Source of the DNA: Gamarada debralockiae
Taxonomy: Eukaryota > Ascomycota > Leotiomycetes > Helotiales > Hyphodiscaceae
Direction of reading: 5' to 3'
Assembly: GCA_002803225.1 (NCBI GenBank)
Contig: NXFV01001537.1
Location: 1 to 64,000 of the forward strand
Length of the DNA stretch: 64,000 nucleotides
Shown: in pieces, positions 36,067 through 46,810 of the stretch
How the letters are laid out: each line of letters opens with the position of its first letter
How positions within the stretch are numbered: position 1 is the stretch's first letter
Made by a program: the position numbers and the translations under genes
Notes under the pieces: model-generated
Told to the model about the DNA's origin: nothing
The model's input: only the letters and a program-made list of their open reading frames with translations
Databases searched by the model: none

Positions 36067-37166
36067 GGCGCAGATTTTGTAATTGAGATACAAAGAAGAT
36101 CGTGAGAGTACTGTTTAAAAATTGGTGTTTAGAATGGTGACTCAATTTGGAGTTTTCAAGCACGAGGTTCACCCGCGCCCTTCCAATGTCATGTCCCCTA
36201 ATTAACTTGCCACATCGATATCCTCGTTTGCCAATTCACGGCTATATTTCATACAATAAGGAATTAACCCGCTTTATCAAGCAGATAGTAATCTCCGAAG
36301 TCAGGCTGGCGTTCATCATGTGACTTAGGGCTACTTCAAGTTTTCTTCGCGTCGTGCACTCTCTCTGTCTCATATTCCTTCCGTCACGCCTCGACTCAAC
36401 GGAATCTGTGTCCATGTGCAACACCTTACGAAAGCTAAGAAACCGCAAGGCCATGAGTTGGACTCAAGTTGATCGTGAATTTACGAGGCCCTAAGCGTGC
36501 GCCCTTTTCTGAGGCTGCTGGAGGTACCTACCCAAATCACCTCAAGCCTCATTTTCTCTTATTTCCGGTCATTCTTATGAGATCATCGATGTCTCCTATC
36601 TCCTTCAGATTTGCAAATTGAAGTTGCCTTGCATCCATTCTAGGCTACAGCTTGTCAGCTTGCACAAAGCTCTATGAGGGGTTATACCCTGGGCCGTAAT
36701 CTGAAACAGTGGGCGTAGACAACCTCTTGATTTCTTGGAGTTCAACCTAGCGCCCCGCCATGTCGGGCGAAACGGCACATTTCCAAGAGATCTTACGATC
36801 CAATCTCATCGAAGAACATCAAGTCTCGGAAGCACCACTGGCTTATTCAGACGTTTGCTTGGTTTCACTCATCATTTGCGTTGACCACGAGTGGTATTAC
36901 CTAACTGGGAGGCCGCTTGTGCAGCCAACGGTTCTATCCCGCCTTTGGAAAAGATTCTCTGGCAAGGCCGATTGTGCACCTTGATGGACACCATCTTCAA
37001 ATGAGAGAAATTCTATGGCCTTATGCTGTAGAACATAAAAGCCCCAAAATTATCCACAGAAAGGGTTGGGGCTTGGAGTTATAATGGTTTCGCAGGGCTC
37101 CAGTCCACATCCACGTGAGGAAATCCTCAGCCTCGTGCTCGAAAACTCAAGAAGTACACATTCAAG
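36067..37166. other. Intergenic region between divergent genes
   Basis: About 1.1 kb from the GST start to the next plus-strand gene. One small open frame (36760-36984) with a good start context is listed separately; otherwise I see no gene or repeat. Confidence 0.4.
36760..36984 (+). CDS. Possible small protein of 74 residues
   Basis: A single-exon frame opens at an ATG in favourable context (gccATGTCG) and gives 74 residues with an even composition, a Val/Leu/Ile-rich core (VCLVSLIICV) and a basic end. I do not recognise it and no intron or domain supports it, so it could equally be chance. Confidence 0.25.
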   Translation: MSGETAHFQEILRSNLIEEHQVSEAPLAYSDVCLVSLIICVDHEWYYLTGRPLVQPTVLSRLWKRFSGKADCAP

Positions 37167-38172
37167 ATGGCAGAGAAGCAGGATCATGAACCGTAAGTCC
37201 ATCCAAACATAACCCCGTGCCAGACGACGCAACTAAAAATCTCCTTAGGTTGAAGGGGGAGCTTGAAGCGCTTCTGCTCGTTACCATATCTGCTAAGAAC
37301 TCCTTCGTTGATGCCCACTATCCCGGTGTGGTGCCTCCAGCATTCATCAACGAGCTCGGCTACTTCATCTCCATCATTCAACAACTCCTTTTCGTGCAAA
37401 CATCAGACGATCATGAATCCGAACAATTCGACGCCGTTATACACGTAATCTGCCAATGCTACCAGACACTGGAGGGTGTCTCAAGTAGACTTTCTCGGGC
37501 CGGAAATGGCGAGAGGGATGACAACAAAAGATCAAGTCTACTCCGTTGCTATATCAAGAGCAGTTGCAAGACGAGATTGAAGGACTCAGGGACATGATCT
37601 TCAAGAACATCCAGGCCGTCAATGCCATGTTTAGTATCAGGAACAGCACACGATCGAGTTCGTTGGAGATTGCCGCTACCAGGCGAGACTCCTTGCAACC
37701 TCGAAGACGATCGTCCTCTTTCGAGCCACTTGAGCTCGACGATCCAGAAAAACCCCTCCTGCCCAAAAGCCCAGATGAGCGACCATGCTCAGCTGTCAAA
37801 ACTGTACGTTTCAGCCCAATGCCCGAAATGAACCAACCTCCCCCAGTCTACCCCTATCAAGGCCCGCTTGGGCTCTCTGATGCAGCAACTCATATCGGAC
37901 ACATTGCCAACCGTCTGGATCTCGAGTCTCAAGCTCCCATCCAGAAGAAGTCGCAGGGAATCCCTCAGCACTTAATCTCACTTATGAATTTCGGGTTCTT
38001 CCTTTCTGTAGGCTTGGTTTTCTTCTTATACTATGGTATCAGGAAGCACGATGTTAATACAGGAATCGGGATCATGGGCACTCTTCTTTCGGTGAGTACA
38101 ATGATTGATCAGGTACTCCAATGGTTGCACAGGAGGCGCACCGTTCGTTGTGAGGGTTGTTTGAAGATCTGA
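37167..38172 (+). CDS. Uncharacterised protein with two C-terminal membrane segments
   Basis: Three exons (37167-37192, 37249-37484, 37559-38172) join in phase to 291 residues. The second intron (donor GTAGAC) is my least certain boundary. The N-terminal half is helical (LKGELEALLLVTI, QCYQTLEGVS, QLQDEIEGLRDMIF). A Ser/Arg/Pro-rich linker follows (RRRSSSFEPLELDD, then KTVRFSPMPE). The last 70 residues carry two hydrophobic segments (ISLMNFGFFLSVGLVFFLYYG, then GIMGTLLSVSTMIDQVLQW) and end in a short basic Cys-containing tail. It looks like a tail-anchored or hairpin membrane protein with a large cytosolic part. I do not recognise the family. Confidence 0.65.
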
Positions 38173-38558
38173 TAGAAGGTGTCGATTCGGCTTTTGCAAG
38201 AGTTGCTTCTTCAATAGGGGCGGTTGTTCTACTTTGTACTGGGTTTCATGAGATTATCGTAGCTATTTCATCAAATGCAGACACAACGATTTCAAGGAAA
38301 TACCTTCAACTCAGCTAGTCAACCAGTAAGTCTTTCTCCTTCTAACAGAGCATCGCCAATGTCCATTCCAGTCGCTTCAGCCCACCATTCCACTCAACGT
38401 TGTCCCCTCCCAACATGACGGGATGGGATGTAGAGCATTCGGAAACAATATTCGATTCGACCTTGACTCCTCTATTCCTTCTATCGTTATTGTTTCAATC
38501 ATTTAACATCCACCCCAAAGACTCAAACGCAAACTCCCAGCCAATGCCATCAAATCCA
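38173..38558. other. Convergent intergenic spacer
   Basis: About 390 bases between the stop of the membrane-protein gene and the 3' end of the FSH1-type hydrolase gene. It should hold both 3' untranslated regions; nothing else is visible. Confidence 0.4.
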
Positions 38559-39425
38559 TTACACTTTCTTCGCCATCATCGCACTCCACTCAACCAACTC
38601 AGCAATCTTCTTCGAAACCTCGCCCTTCCTCGGGATATCGTGTCCACCACCATGGTCATAAGCCTTCTGCACCAGTGGATCACAAAAGTGCGCAAGCGTG
38701 ATCGAAGCCGGGTATCTCGGGTCCTGAGAACCATAAATATGCACCGTGGGGATCGGAATCATCAAGCTGTCGGGCATCATCGTAAAGTTCATTCCATAGA
38801 TGTTGGAGATGTCATGCGGAACAGAAGGATCGAAAGCTTGCTCTCCCCAACGTTTCGGGCCAAGTCGCAAGATAGAATCGGAAGACGCCTTCTGCATCAA
38901 TTCGGTTTTGGACGATTCATCCCATTCTCGCGCTTCAGGAGAGACGTAGATGCCAACATCTTCGACGCAGTCTAGAGGTGCACCGCAGCAAATGAAGATC
39001 GCTACTTTGAAGGGAGGCGGCAGGTGCGGGGTTTCAGCTTGGTGGTAGAGAAGGAGACTTGATACCAAAGCGCCGCCTTGGGAGAAGTTGATCACGCCGT
39101 CATAAGGACCATTTTCTTCGATGTAGTCCATGAGCCATTGGTGGCCGAGTCGGATGTCCTCGACGCTGGGTGTGGCGTAGAATGAGTAGTATGGTGGTGG
39201 GTAGAAGAGATCTATCCCTGCGGCTGCGCTGCATGGGTAGGGACCATCGATGAAATCGAAGGTGTATGATTTACCCAGGAGTTTTCTGAAGGATGCTGTG
39301 ACAGTGTCAGCTTTTGGTTCTGGTAAAGGATGCTGTTTTTATTTGAGTGGATTTTTGGAATTACCGGACTGAGATTTGAAAATGCTGGCGCTCGTGCCTT
39401 TACCATGAAGACAGAGGAACCTCAT
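38559..39425 (-). CDS. FSH1/OVCA2-type serine hydrolase, NxSxG elbow
   Basis: Two exons on the minus strand (39425-39365, 39295-38559) join in phase to 265 residues, normal for the family. The start MRFLCLHGKGTSASIF matches the usual R-x-LCLHG-G-x-S-x-IF opening. The nucleophile elbow reads N90-F-S92-Q-G94 where the family usually has GxSxG. The acid (Asp in YGSQDPRY) and the His (HGGGHDIPR) are in place, so a Ser-Asp-His triad is intact. Family members are small alpha/beta hydrolases or esterases of mostly unknown substrate; some fungal paralogues sit in secondary-metabolite clusters, but no such cluster is visible here. The protein looks cytosolic with no signal peptide. The Gly-to-Asn change is worth verifying against the DNA (aac at that codon). 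Confidence 0.9.
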
Positions 39426-40246
39426 TTTGGCGAAAGGGTTTATAACCGCAGAATTGAACAACAATCGACGGAGTTAATTATTTAGAGAATGAGGGAAATC
39501 AGAAGGTAAAAAGAGAGAAGATGGTCGAAACAAGTAAGAAAAGGATACGAGGCCTTGTTATAGGTTGCGAACAGTTGAAACAACGGGAACTGATCACGTG
39601 CAATGCACGGAGTCCGAGCGAAGCTGTCAATTCGTCGGTCTTCGGTGAAGCTTGCGATGCTGTATACCGAGCGATTTCCTTAAGAGGCTCTGGAAGATTT
39701 TCCTTGTGACAATAAGCCTCATAGATAAGAGGGCTCTCCCGCCAAAGGACTTTACACAATTCAGGGCTTCCCTTGAATTTGTGAGAGTTTTCCTGACTTT
39801 GTCTTCAGAGTTGGTCAAAGTATTCGGATTTCCCCAACCACTTCCGAACGTATGTATCCGCCAACCGGTACATCAAATCGTCTAGATAAGCCTTGCATCA
39901 GCTGAGTTTTAGTGGAGCTGCAGTCAGCTATCAAAAGAATTTTCAATCCGTAACACGATCCGCGGACTTCCCATTCAGCGCTGTCCATTGGGTTGCCAGG
40001 ATCATGCCCTTCAGAATCTGCCAAGTGTCGAGACAACAAAGAAAATGAAATATCAAAGCATCAGAATCGTCAGGGGAGGAAGGATGAAGCCGAAAGTCCG
40101 GCCTAAATTGAAAGATTAGAGATATGGAGATTGCTGTTTGCAGGCTTATCACACTTAGTCCACACGATCAAATACTTCGTCGTCGATCATCACCAGCTGC
40201 CAAACGATAGGAATGTCAGTCTCCACGAAGCAGTATCAATTCCCAA
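39426..40246. other. Intergenic region
   Basis: About 820 bases between two minus-strand genes. It holds the FSH1-type gene promoter and the transporter 3' region. The minus-strand frame at 39499-39759 has no domain and I do not call it. Confidence 0.4.
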
Positions 40247-42016
40247 TCAAGAACTCGACTCTCCGGCCACGTTCTCAACCCGATGATCATTGGCCTTCCC
40301 ATCTTCCTCAATGACAGTCTCCAACAAGGAAAGATTTCTCTTCCTCAACTTACCATCCTTCACCATCGCCTTCGCTTTTCTGACCACACTCCACTGGGCC
40401 TTTCTGATAATGGGCACCTTGCTACTCACTACAGTCTCGTCTTCCCAATCCGCCACAAACAATCGATCCACGCTCTCGAGCGTCTGTCCAGCTGTCTCTG
40501 GATACAGGCACCAGACAATGATCGCGTTGACGATGTTGAGGACAGCAAAGATGATGTAAGTCTTGTATCCTATATTTTTCAATGCTGGTGGCGTGATCTC
40601 GACAACGAGGAAGTTCCCTAGGAAATCGGCTGCTGCGGCGAGGGAGGCTCCTTTTGCTCGCGTCTTGAGTGGTAAGATTTCTGGTGGGTAAATCCAAACA
40701 GTCGCCATCCATCCTGAAGGTAAGTGTCAGAGCCAGTTGTTGACTGGAAATGAAGGATTGAGAACAGGAAAGAGACGAACCCCACGTGAAGCATGCTTCG
40801 AAAGCAAACACAAAGACGATAGCTGCGATACTGGAGGCTGGTGTGTTGATTGCGACGCAGATGGCTTCGCAGACCAGCACGAGACACATTCCTAGAGCGT
40901 TAGAGATGAAAAGTTTCCGTCGTCCAACTCGATCGATCGTCCACCACTGAGAAAATCCATTAGCACAGAAAACCAGGTAACTGTGGAGTTGACTGACAGT
41001 CACGAAAGACGCAATGATATAGAAAAGCTGGAGAAAGCATCCAAGAAGTAAGGAACGCTCTTGACTCATTCCCAGACTATCTTGGAACAAGGTTGGAGCG
41101 TAGTAGGTAACAATATTAATTCCTGGAGATTGATATTAGTGGAATTCAACCGTGAAAACGAATTTATCTCACCAGACATCTGCTGCATGAATTGAATACC
41201 CAAAGCTAAATAGAATCTCTTGTCTGCAGCGATTCCATTGCCCCGGAACAGATCTCCCCACGTGCCTTCCTCTTTCGACTCGATAGTTATCGCCTCCATA
41301 ATGTCGTCCTTTTCTCTCTGAACGATCTCACTCTCAGCCTCCAAGCCTCTCAGCTTCGCCAGCACCACGAGGCCTCTCTCTTCATTTCCATCGTGCCGCA
41401 TCAACCATCTGGGGGTATCGGGTAAACAAGGAGTAATGACGAGGATATAAATCGCAAAGACGGCTTGGAACAAAAGGGGAAATCGCCATTGAAAGTCGCT
41501 TTTGTGAAAATATACGCCATAATTGATCCAGTAAGCCAACATGAGTCCGAACAACATTGTCGTCAGTTGACAGCAGACTTGCCATCCACGCTGCGCAGCA
41601 GCAGAGATCTCACTCTGATACACAGGGGTAACGGAAGTAAGGTACCCAATTCCTATGCCCGTAATTACACGAGCAACCATGAACTGTATCCTCTCAAAAG
41701 CAGAGCCCATAATGATAGCGCCAACGAGCACGATCACTGCTCCGAGGAGTAAAGTGTGCTTTCGACCCAGTGGCTCAGCAGTGAATGCTGCACTGAAGGC
41801 ACCAAAGAACGCGCCGACATCGTAGAGCGCTGTGATTGTTCCTACCATCAGAGTGCTTGGTTTGCCCATCGAGGAAAGCCAGAAATCAGAGATGACGACG
41901 CCAGACATCACTCCTTGGTCATAACCGAACAGCAGGAAGCCTGAAGAGCAGACTGAGGTGATGGCCGCCACTAGGAGCGACCCATGCAGAAAGTTGTTTC
42001 CAGTTTTGGAAGACAT
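40247..42016 (-). CDS. MFS sugar transporter
   Basis: Four exons on the minus strand (42016-41173, 41122-40998, 40946-40781, 40713-40247) close in phase to 533 residues, normal for fungal sugar porters. Twelve membrane segments are expected. Diagnostic motifs are present: FLLFGYDQGVMSG in helix 1, GRKHTLLLGA after helix 2, PDTPRWLM before the central loop, DRVGRR in the second half and PETAGQTLES after helix 12. It acts at the plasma membrane as a proton symporter or facilitator for hexoses or related sugars; substrate is not deducible. The donor of intron 2 (GTCAGT) is unusual but the phase and the DRVGRR context support it. It neighbours the haem peroxidase relic. Confidence 0.94.
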
Positions 42017-42479
42017 CGTCTTGGATGTATCATTGAAGACAAGTCAAGTCCTAAATGGGTCCTCTTGGAAATTATGCGAGGGAGACGAGATATTAAACAA
42101 TGCTCAATGATGGGAGAAGTACGAACATGGAGAAGCCTAGAAATTGCCATCGTCGTCGCCGTCCCCCGCATCCCACTTTCAGAATGGGACTTACTCGGAG
42201 TAAGTCCTGTCAACACGATGCGCGCCAATTAAACTCATCTGGAGAAATTATTCTCTGGAGATCGATGCTTGATTCATGCGGGGTACGGAGAGAAAGGGGC
42301 TCGAAGCTGCAATGACGTTTCGATCTTGGTTGATCATTTCTTAAACAGTTCCGGGGCTCGGCATTCAGGGCACATATCTCGGAAGACTTCTTCCCTTGCC
42401 TAAACCAAATGCTAGGCTTTCTCGAATTTGTATCACAGTATCGAATTGACACAAATGTAGAAGGTACAGTGTAGGGGGT

Positions 42480-43790
42480 ATGCCGAATGATGGGACAGAG
42501 TTCTACAAGAATATCACATTGAAAGCCAGGAGAACTGAGAAAGAGTCCAGCACGGGAAACTCAGCATCGAATCCACGAGAGAATATCAACATGGCTAACA
42601 CATGGTTCGATGTATCCGCTCTGTATGGCAGCACGCTGGAGGTCGCTTCTGCACTTCGCTCATTCAAAGGCAGCAAACTCCTTCCCCAGAGTCTCAAAAC
42701 CCGAGAAGCTAGGCGGGTTGGGTCATATCTACCATTCAACACTAGAATGTGCCAACCTGAACCCTCCTGGAGTTCCGATAGAGCAACTGTTCGCTGGAGA
42801 AGGTCCTAGGAAAACGAAGATTAGATAACAATGTGTATCTACAACCTGCTTCTCAGGGAACACAACCGGCTGTGCGATATCCCGGCCAAGCAACACCTAG
42901 ATAGAGTATGACGATGAGCAACTCTAGCAGACTGTCCGTCTAGTTCTCTCTGGCAAACTAGCTCACATCAGGAACGCTTACCAGATAGCATATTAGACTA
43001 ACAAGATGCCTCAGCCAAGAGATGATAGCTTCCCATTATATCGTGAAATGTATGGCGAAAATGTTCTCGAGATCAATCCTGCAAACACGTATCCATGGCC
43101 TCTGGTCACGAGTTGGCAAACCCATGATTGTCAGTGCCAAAATGGCTGTCGTATATCGATTCCACGAAGTCTATCATCAAGAGCTTCCCAGTCGAAGACG
43201 CTCTGAATGACACCCTCTGAGAACAGGACCTCTCTTTTGTAACAAGTTCCAACACTACGGTATTTATTGATGCTGGCCTCGATAATATCCTCAGAGGCGC
43301 CACTTCTACTTTCATTCCAGATTTCAAGAGTGGAGTTGGTGAGCCCTTCCGGACAGCTAGAAATATCGCGGTACACCGTTTGATATATTGTTACTTGGAG
43401 TATTGTACACGAGAGAGAACAAGGCTGCCGACTTTCAATCAGTACTTCACTGCTTACAACAAACAAAGTTAGTTCAGTGCTCACTCATGGAAGCTCAGAA
43501 CTATGAATGATTCATTCGTCTACCCCCTTTAGATCCAATGGTTGTAGTTCCAGTTCGCAAGATATTTGAAGATTTCACTACAGATCCGGAGGCGCTTACC
43601 AATCTCAAGCGGCTGTATAGACCCCCGACGGCGTTAACTTCGAAGAAATGTTCCCAAAACACAAAAATTCCAACATTCTAAGTTCTTCGCTGATTATTAG
43701 CCTTTTCAGCTTATTCGGAATGGGAAAAGTGATGCTTCTCAATTGGTTTTGGAATGATGCGCTGTTTGGCTGCTTACTCTGTATCAAATA
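42480..43790 (+). pseudogene. Relic of an animal-type haem peroxidase gene
   Basis: Fragments of one animal-type (myeloperoxidase-like) haem peroxidase run in order but in shifting frames. They start with NTWFDVSALYGST and LRSFKGSKLL (42593-42675), then a two-frame segment with YLPFNT and NPPGVPIEQLFAG, then REHNRLCDI near 42860. Next come PQPRDDSFPLYREMYG and LEINPANTYPWPLV (43009-43110), VVYRFHEVY in another frame, then FIDAGLDNILRG and FKSGVGEPFRTA (43260-43360). Last are VRKIFEDFTTDPEAL and LIISLFSLFGMG (43560-43730). Stops occur near 42825 and 42905, and at least five frame changes are needed. An active member would have one open frame over this region. I see no intact copy in the window. 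The family includes fungal fatty-acid dioxygenases and peroxidase homologues; the subfamily is not assigned. Confidence 0.85.
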
Positions 43791-44134
43791 GCCTATTGAA
43801 AATCAATTCGCCGTAAAGAACGCCACCAAAATCCACGGGGCCTTTCCAGTGGTTACGGGACTGTGGGGAAATCGGCGCTAAAAATAGGGACTGCCCGTGC
43901 TTGCTTTGTTCAGCCGCAGCTGACGTTTCATCTCCCCTCACTCAAATGAAGAAGGTGCAGGCCAGCTCCAGGGCAGGGGCGGCAGGTAAGCTTCAGAGCT
44001 GCCTCTGCCTTGTTGCTCCTAAATACCATCACGTCCCTCCTTTATTTCCTCGATTCTTACAACAACAAGGACCGGTCCTAACACCGTAGCATATTCAACC
44101 TCTTACATTTTATCATTATCAGATAAACGCAACC
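43791..44134. promoter_or_regulatory. Calpain upstream region
   Basis: About 340 bases between the peroxidase relic and the calpain ATG. It should contain the calpain promoter; the ATG context (aaccATGG) is favourable. I cannot name individual sites. Confidence 0.35.
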
Positions 44135-46435
44135 ATGGCTACAGCAACACAAGCTACGCCAGCTCCCACTTCTCAAGAGGTTATTGACACCTTCTGGAAG
44201 ACTAGCTTGGCCGATGCAAATCCTACATCCAAGCGTAAGTTTCTCCTCTTGTTACCGAAAGTACCTAGACTGACATTGTTAAAGCGCCCTCTGTCCTTCC
44301 AAAGAATATCTACGTCCAGAAAGTCGGCGAACTTGTGCCCAAAGGCATCGTAAGCGGAAGATGCGTTACCGAATCATACGATGAGGCTGTCAAGGAATGC
44401 GAGTCCAAGGTCAAGCAGATAGTCGCCGAATGCAGACGCACAAACACGAAATACACTGATCCTCATTTCGATCTCGATGACATGGATTATTGCCTCAACT
44501 CATTGACCGCCACTGCCGACCCCGATCCAACTGCTCCCGACAACGCAGACGAGAATACGATCACATATGACGTTACACAGAAGGCGACGTCCCGGGGGGG
44601 CCCGATCTTTTGGGGAAATGTCCAGCCTGCCTCGTTAGACCAGGGAGCAGCAGCTCCTTATGTTCCGGCTTGCGCAAGACGGGTCGGATGGATTTTCGAG
44701 GACCCGCATTTCTATGTTGATAAAGGGGCACATGTCAAGGACATGCGTCAAGGAGCTGAGGGAGATTGTTGGTTCATCTCATCTCTGGGATCCCTTTGTG
44801 TCGACGAGGAGGTCCCTCAATTGATCGAGAAGATCTGTCCTGCGACCTGCCGTGATGAGAAGGTCGGCGTGTACGGCTTTGTGTTCTGTCGTGATGGTGT
44901 ATGGATCTCTGAGGTTATAGATGACAAGCTTTACCTTAAGGCACCAGACTACGATGATTGCAATGATGAGAGACGGTCTGTTTGGGATTCATCTCATTCT
45001 CGATTGGACCCAGAAGTTTCCCGAAAGCTATGGCGTAAGACGTTCCAGAGTAACTCGGACGCCCTTTTCTATGCTAGCTGTGCCCACCCACAAGAAACTT
45101 GGGTCCCTTTGCTTGAGAAGGCATTTGCCAAAGCCCATGGGGACTATAATGCGATTGACGGCGGCTGGCCAGGGTAAATATTGTGTTCCTACCTTTTAAC
45201 TGCTGCTAATTTCATCTAGTGAGGGAGTTGAAGATCTTACGGGCGGTATTACGACGGAGATAGTGTCTGATGATATTCTTGATAAGGATTTACTTTGGAA
45301 GGAGGGTCTTCTCGAAGTCAACAAGCACTTCCTCTTTGGAGCAGGAACCAGAGAATATGGTCATCCAGACCCTGACGAAAAGGGTCGACAGGGTATTGAA
45401 GATAGCCATGCCTATTCGGTTCTGAGAGCCGTTGAGTATGAAGGCAATCGTCTTCTCATGGTCAAGAATCCATGGGGAGAAACTGAATGGAATGGGCCCT
45501 GGAGTGACGGTTCCAAAGAATGGACAGCGGACGCCATAAAGAAGCTTGACTACAAATTCGGAAACGATGGAATCTTCTGGATGCCCTATGAGGATTTCCT
45601 CGAGAGATTCGTTGAATTCTGGCAAACGAGACTCTTTACGCCCGAATGGAATGTCTCACAGCACTGGACAACAGTCCAAGTTCCATGGTCCGGCGATTAC
45701 AATGACACGAGTTTTGAATTCAAGATCACAGAGCCGACTCAGACCGTCATTGTACTTTCCCAGCTCGATTCTCGCTACTTCATGGGTCTGACCGGCCAAT
45801 ACACTTTCCAGCTTGCGTTCAGAGTTCACAGATCTGACGAAACCGCTTACATCGTGCGTGGCTATTCCAGCGGAGACCGCTCAGCTGTTGCAGAAGTAGA
45901 TCTCGAGCCGGGAACCTACGAGGTTAAAATGCAAATTCAGGGATATCGCGATCCAACTCTTCCTAAGGTCGAGGATGTCGTGAAGCAGAACTGGCTTTCT
46001 CGACGTGATAAGTTGATCAGCATCGGTTTCTCTTACGATCTCGCCCACGCCAAAGGTCAGATCGAGGATTCGGACAAAAATGAAGAAAAAGACGCTACAG
46101 CAGTTGCAGTTGCAACAGAGACTCCGAGCGTTCCGGTCCTTGCTGCACCACAAACTCAAGTTTCTATGCAGACAGCTGATCTTGAACCCTTGGGCGGTGG
46201 TTATGAAGCTGCGGCCGATGATGCTACTGCTGCTCCAGCTGATCCACCAGCCGAGAAACCTGTGGATCCTTGGAATGCGCCGTTGGTTGTTGGACTTAGG
46301 GTTTTCTGTCACAAGACTACTGTTTCAATCAATGTGAAGTCCATCAAGGCAGAGGATGCCACTGTGGAAACGAAGGGGAAGCTTGACGTTGATGATCCTG
46401 TGAAAGACATGGCTGAGAAGGATGCAAAGGTGTAA
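44135..46435 (+). CDS. Calpain-family cysteine protease
   Basis: Three exons (44135-44234, 44285-45173, 45220-46435) join in phase to 734 residues. The papain-like catalytic core is complete: Cys195 in MRQGAEGDCWF, His393 in EDSHAYSVL and Asn413 in VKNPWGETEW, with the calpain-typical GGWPG turn before the second intron. Calpains are calcium-stimulated cytosolic proteases cutting at limited sites. A C2-like beta domain follows (about 470-640; TVQVPWSGDYNDTSFEFKI). A low-complexity Ala/Glu-rich tail ends the protein. Unlike PalB/Rim13, no N-terminal MIT domain is present, so this is a different calpain branch. The usual Gly before the active His reads Ser here. Introns are about 50 bases. Function in the cell is not inferred. 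Confidence 0.92.
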
Positions 46436-46597
46436 GAATTGATACAGATTCTAGGGGTGTAGGGGTCGTGGATTGTATGAAGGGCAAATGTTTTCTTATG
46501 CGCTGTAGTGCGACATCTAATCTAGCTAAGAAGTTAAGCCGCAAGCGGAAAGCTCAATCACATAATCCAAATCCAGCCTCCACAGCGGTCTTATTCA
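46436..46597. other. Calpain 3' flank
   Basis: Short spacer after the calpain stop; a 3' untranslated region is expected. Nothing else is visible. Confidence 0.3.
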
Positions 46598-46810
46598 TTA
46601 GTCGGCCGCCTCTAAAGCAATAACCTTTTCAACTTCAAACTCCATACCTAAATACCTGTAAGACCGAAAGAGCTCCTTTTTGGTCTGTTCAGTATTTCCG
46701 ACACGTGACACAATCGGCCGCCTTTTCATGACGTTATGATAGGCGAGGAAGAGCCTATCACCATTCTCCAAAGACCTAACAGTAATCTCTTTTAATGACA
46801 AACCCAACAT
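46598..46810 (-). CDS. Possible small protein of 70 residues, head-to-head with the Fe-ADH
   Basis: A minus-strand single-exon frame of 70 residues has protein-like composition (SLENGDRLFLAYHNV, then SYRYLGMEFEVEKVI). Its ATG (46810-46808) overlaps by two bases the first ATG of the alcohol dehydrogenase on the other strand (46809), so both cannot have a normal 5' leader from those starts; the dehydrogenase also has an in-frame ATG at 46902. I do not recognise the protein, and it could be chance. Confidence 0.35.
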   Translation of the reverse strand: MLGLSLKEITVRSLENGDRLFLAYHNVMKRRPIVSRVGNTEQTKKELFRSYRYLGMEFEVEKVIALEAAD

